A stretch of 6,028 bases of DNA from RGIG4097 sp937885645 (GTDB lineage Bacteria; Bacillota; Clostridia; Christensenellales; CAG-917): NCBI GenBank assembly GCA_937885645.1, contig CALABJ010000023.1:1-6028 (forward strand), written 5' to 3'. Made by a program: the position numbers and the translations under genes. Positions 4,869 through 6,028 of this stretch are shown here, piece by piece. Numbering within the stretch: the first letter of the stretch is position 1; each line of letters begins with the position of its first letter. The notes under the pieces are model-generated. The model made no database searches and was not told the DNA's origin. It saw only the letters and a program-made list of their open reading frames with translations.

Positions 4869-5888
4869 ATGAAAAACTTATCTTCAAAAAAGGTGCTTAT
4901 CATCTACACTGGTGGCACTATCGGTATGAAAAACACTGAGCACGGCTATGCGCCGGTCAGCGGTTATCTACTTGGGGAGTTGAACAAGATTGACGACCTC
5001 AATCGTGACGGCATGCCCAAGTGGGATTTTGTTGAGACGGACACCCTACTTGACTCCTCCAACATAAGCGCAACCGAGTGGAACAATATGGCAAAAAGCA
5101 TAGTGGACAACTACAACCTCTATGACGGCTTTGTCATACTCCACGGCACAGACACTATGGCGTACACCGCCTCTGCCCTCTCATTCATACTCCACGGACT
5201 GGACAAGCCCGTTGTGCTCACCGGCTCGCAAATCCCCTTGTGCGAAGTGCGCAGTGATGCAAGAGACAACCTCATCACCTCAATCATCATCGCAGGGGAA
5301 GGAAAGGCAAAAGAGGTGTGCCTCTATTTTGGCGGGAAACTGCTCCGTGGCAACCGCTCTACAAAGACAAGTGCGGACCACTTGGTGGCATTTGACTCCC
5401 CCAACTACCCTCATCTTGCAGAGGTGGGCATTGAGGTGAAATACAACAAAGGCGCTCTTGGCAACTTTGGTGGAAATCTTGAATATCGCCCCTTCTCTCC
5501 CGTTCCTATCGGGGTGCTCAAAGTGTTCCCAGGCATACAGTTTGGGTTGTTTGAATCCATCATCACCGAGAAACTCAGCGGTGTTGTCCTTGAAACCTTT
5601 GGCGCAGGCAATATCCCCGGTGGGGGCGACGAACTTCTGCCCATAATAAAGAAAGCATTCAAGGCAGGGGCTGTAGTGACGGTTTGCTCACAATGTGTGG
5701 CAGGAAGCGTATCTCTCGGCACTTACGAAACCAGTTCCGCCCTGAAAAAAGCAGGTGCAGTCAGTGGCAAAGATATGACCACGGAAAGTGCAGTCGCCAA
5801 ACTCTATCACCTCTTCTCAATGGGCTACACCACCGACCAAATCAAGGTTTTGATGGAAGAAAATCTTGCCGGCGAATTGACAGACTAA
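4869..5888 (+). CDS. ansA: Type I (cytoplasmic) L-asparaginase
   Basis: It hydrolyses L-asparagine to aspartate and ammonia in the cytoplasm. At 339 residues it matches the length of E. coli AnsA, and the sequence is close to that protein throughout. YTGGTIGM at 13-20 carries the nucleophilic Thr14. HGTDTMAYTASALSF starts at residue 92 with the catalytic Thr94-Asp95 pair. TGSQIPL (118-124) and the catalytic Lys166 in GNRSTKTSAD follow. The C-terminal domain ends in ENLAGELTD, like the E. coli protein. There is no signal peptide, so this is the cytoplasmic, lower-affinity type rather than the secreted type II. By eye alignment, the allosteric cysteine of the E. coli enzyme is kept (Cys276), but its arginine near LRSYGVGN is Glu242 here, so regulation by asparagine may differ. 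Start ATG with AAAGGTG 4 nt upstream. It is monocistronic, diverges from tRNA-Arg and ends at its own terminator. Confidence 0.93.
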   Translation: MKNLSSKKVLIIYTGGTIGMKNTEHGYAPVSGYLLGELNKIDDLNRDGMPKWDFVETDTLLDSSNISATEWNNMAKSIVDNYNLYDGFVILHGTDTMAYTASALSFILHGLDKPVVLTGSQIPLCEVRSDARDNLITSIIIAGEGKAKEVCLYFGGKLLRGNRSTKTSADHLVAFDSPNYPHLAEVGIEVKYNKGALGNFGGNLEYRPFSPVPIGVLKVFPGIQFGLFESIITEKLSGVVLETFGAGNIPGGGDELLPIIKKAFKAGAVVTVCSQCVAGSVSLGTYETSSALKKAGAVSGKDMTTESAVAKLYHLFSMGYTTDQIKVLMEENLAGELTD

Positions 5889-5898
5889 CATAAAAAAC

Positions 5899-5938
5899 AA
5901 GAGTTTATGTGTGAAATCATCACCATAAACTCTTTTTT
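5899..5938 (+). terminator. Rho-independent terminator of ansA
   Basis: AAGAGTTTATG (5899-5909) pairs perfectly with CATAAACTCTT (5924-5934) across a 14-nt loop, followed by TTTTTT (5933-5938). An A-run at 5892-5897 upstream would let it work in both directions. It starts 10 nt past the ansA stop. Confidence 0.92.
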
Positions 5939-5960
5939 ATTGCAAAACTATATCTATAAT

Positions 5961-6028
5961 CCCGCGAGAGAATATGTCCCCCTTCCTCACGTGTTTCCCC
6001 CTTCTGCCATACGGCAGAGCCCTACGGG
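5961..6028. repeat. G+C-richer segment with nested hairpins, possible edge of a dispersed repeat
   Basis: I see no gene here. TCTGCC-ATAC-GGCAGA (6003-6018) is a perfect 6-bp hairpin, CCC-TAC-GGG (6020-6028) a second small one, and TCCCCCTTC occurs twice (about 5977-5985 and 5995-6003). Its composition contrasts with the A+T-rich intergenic DNA before it. Pyrimidine-rich, hairpin-bearing intergenic blocks of this sort are often dispersed repeats in Clostridia-like genomes, but the element is cut by the window end and I cannot see a second copy. Confidence 0.3.

Noticed and set aside
5955..5960. TATAAT on the plus strand after ansA
   Set aside because: The only -35 candidate is the terminator T-run, and no gene start is visible downstream in the window.
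6021..6028. CCTACGGG, identical to the start of a conserved 16S site
   Set aside because: Eight bases only, preceded by GC instead of the usual ACT of 16S, and part of a local CCC-TAC-GGG hairpin; most likely coincidence rather than a second rRNA gene.

Overview
The window looks like a piece of a chromosome from an uncultured or little-studied member of the Clostridia (Firmicutes). The evidence is the 5' third of a 16S rRNA gene with Clostridia-type V1-V2 sequence, A+T-rich intergenic DNA with sigma-A-type promoters, strong GGAGG-like ribosome binding sites, and short rho-independent terminators. I cannot place it below class level. Coding regions are moderately G+C-rich, with one clear exception: the gene at 2001-2966.

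Layout. 1-328: 5' end of a 16S rRNA gene on the minus strand, cut by the window edge. 329-533: its leader, a near-consensus extended -10 promoter and an A+T-rich UP-like tract. 534-804: A+T-rich DNA with several related inverted repeats and no gene. 805-836: terminator of the next unit. 919-1992: mnmA (tRNA 2-thiouridylase), minus strand. 2001-2966: a two-domain PD-(D/E)XK nuclease-like protein (HsdR N-terminal type plus a probable C-terminal winged helix), 8 bp upstream of mnmA and apparently co-transcribed with it from a promoter at 3027-3055. 3076-3111: terminator of the next unit. 3132-4022 and 4019-4576: a two-gene operon, small P-loop kinase-like ATPase then cysteine synthase, overlapping by 4 bp. 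4667-4743: tRNA-Arg(CCG), minus strand, with encoded CCA, its own promoter and a terminator starting at the CCA. 4869-5888: type I (cytoplasmic) L-asparaginase on the plus strand, diverging from the tRNA and closed by a strong terminator. 5961-6028: a short G+C-richer segment with nested hairpins, possibly the edge of a dispersed repeat.

Most of the window is housekeeping: translation (rRNA, tRNA, tRNA thiolation) and amino-acid metabolism (cysteine synthesis, asparagine breakdown). The accessory element is the nuclease-like gene. It is much more A+T-rich than its neighbours (about 30% against 51% G+C in hand-counted 240-base samples of it and mnmA). It has no methyltransferase, specificity or helicase partner in the window. 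It sits directly in front of an mnmA start that has no visible Shine-Dalgarno. Its 5' leader is a 33-base perfectly alternating purine-pyrimidine tract holding a 7-codon upstream reading frame whose stop abuts the ribosome binding site, and a similar alternating tract lies just past the mnmA stop. A 12-bp perfect palindrome just upstream of its -35 box could be an operator. This nuclease-mnmA unit is the best candidate here for something undescribed. A defence role is an inference from domain type and composition, not something the sequence proves.
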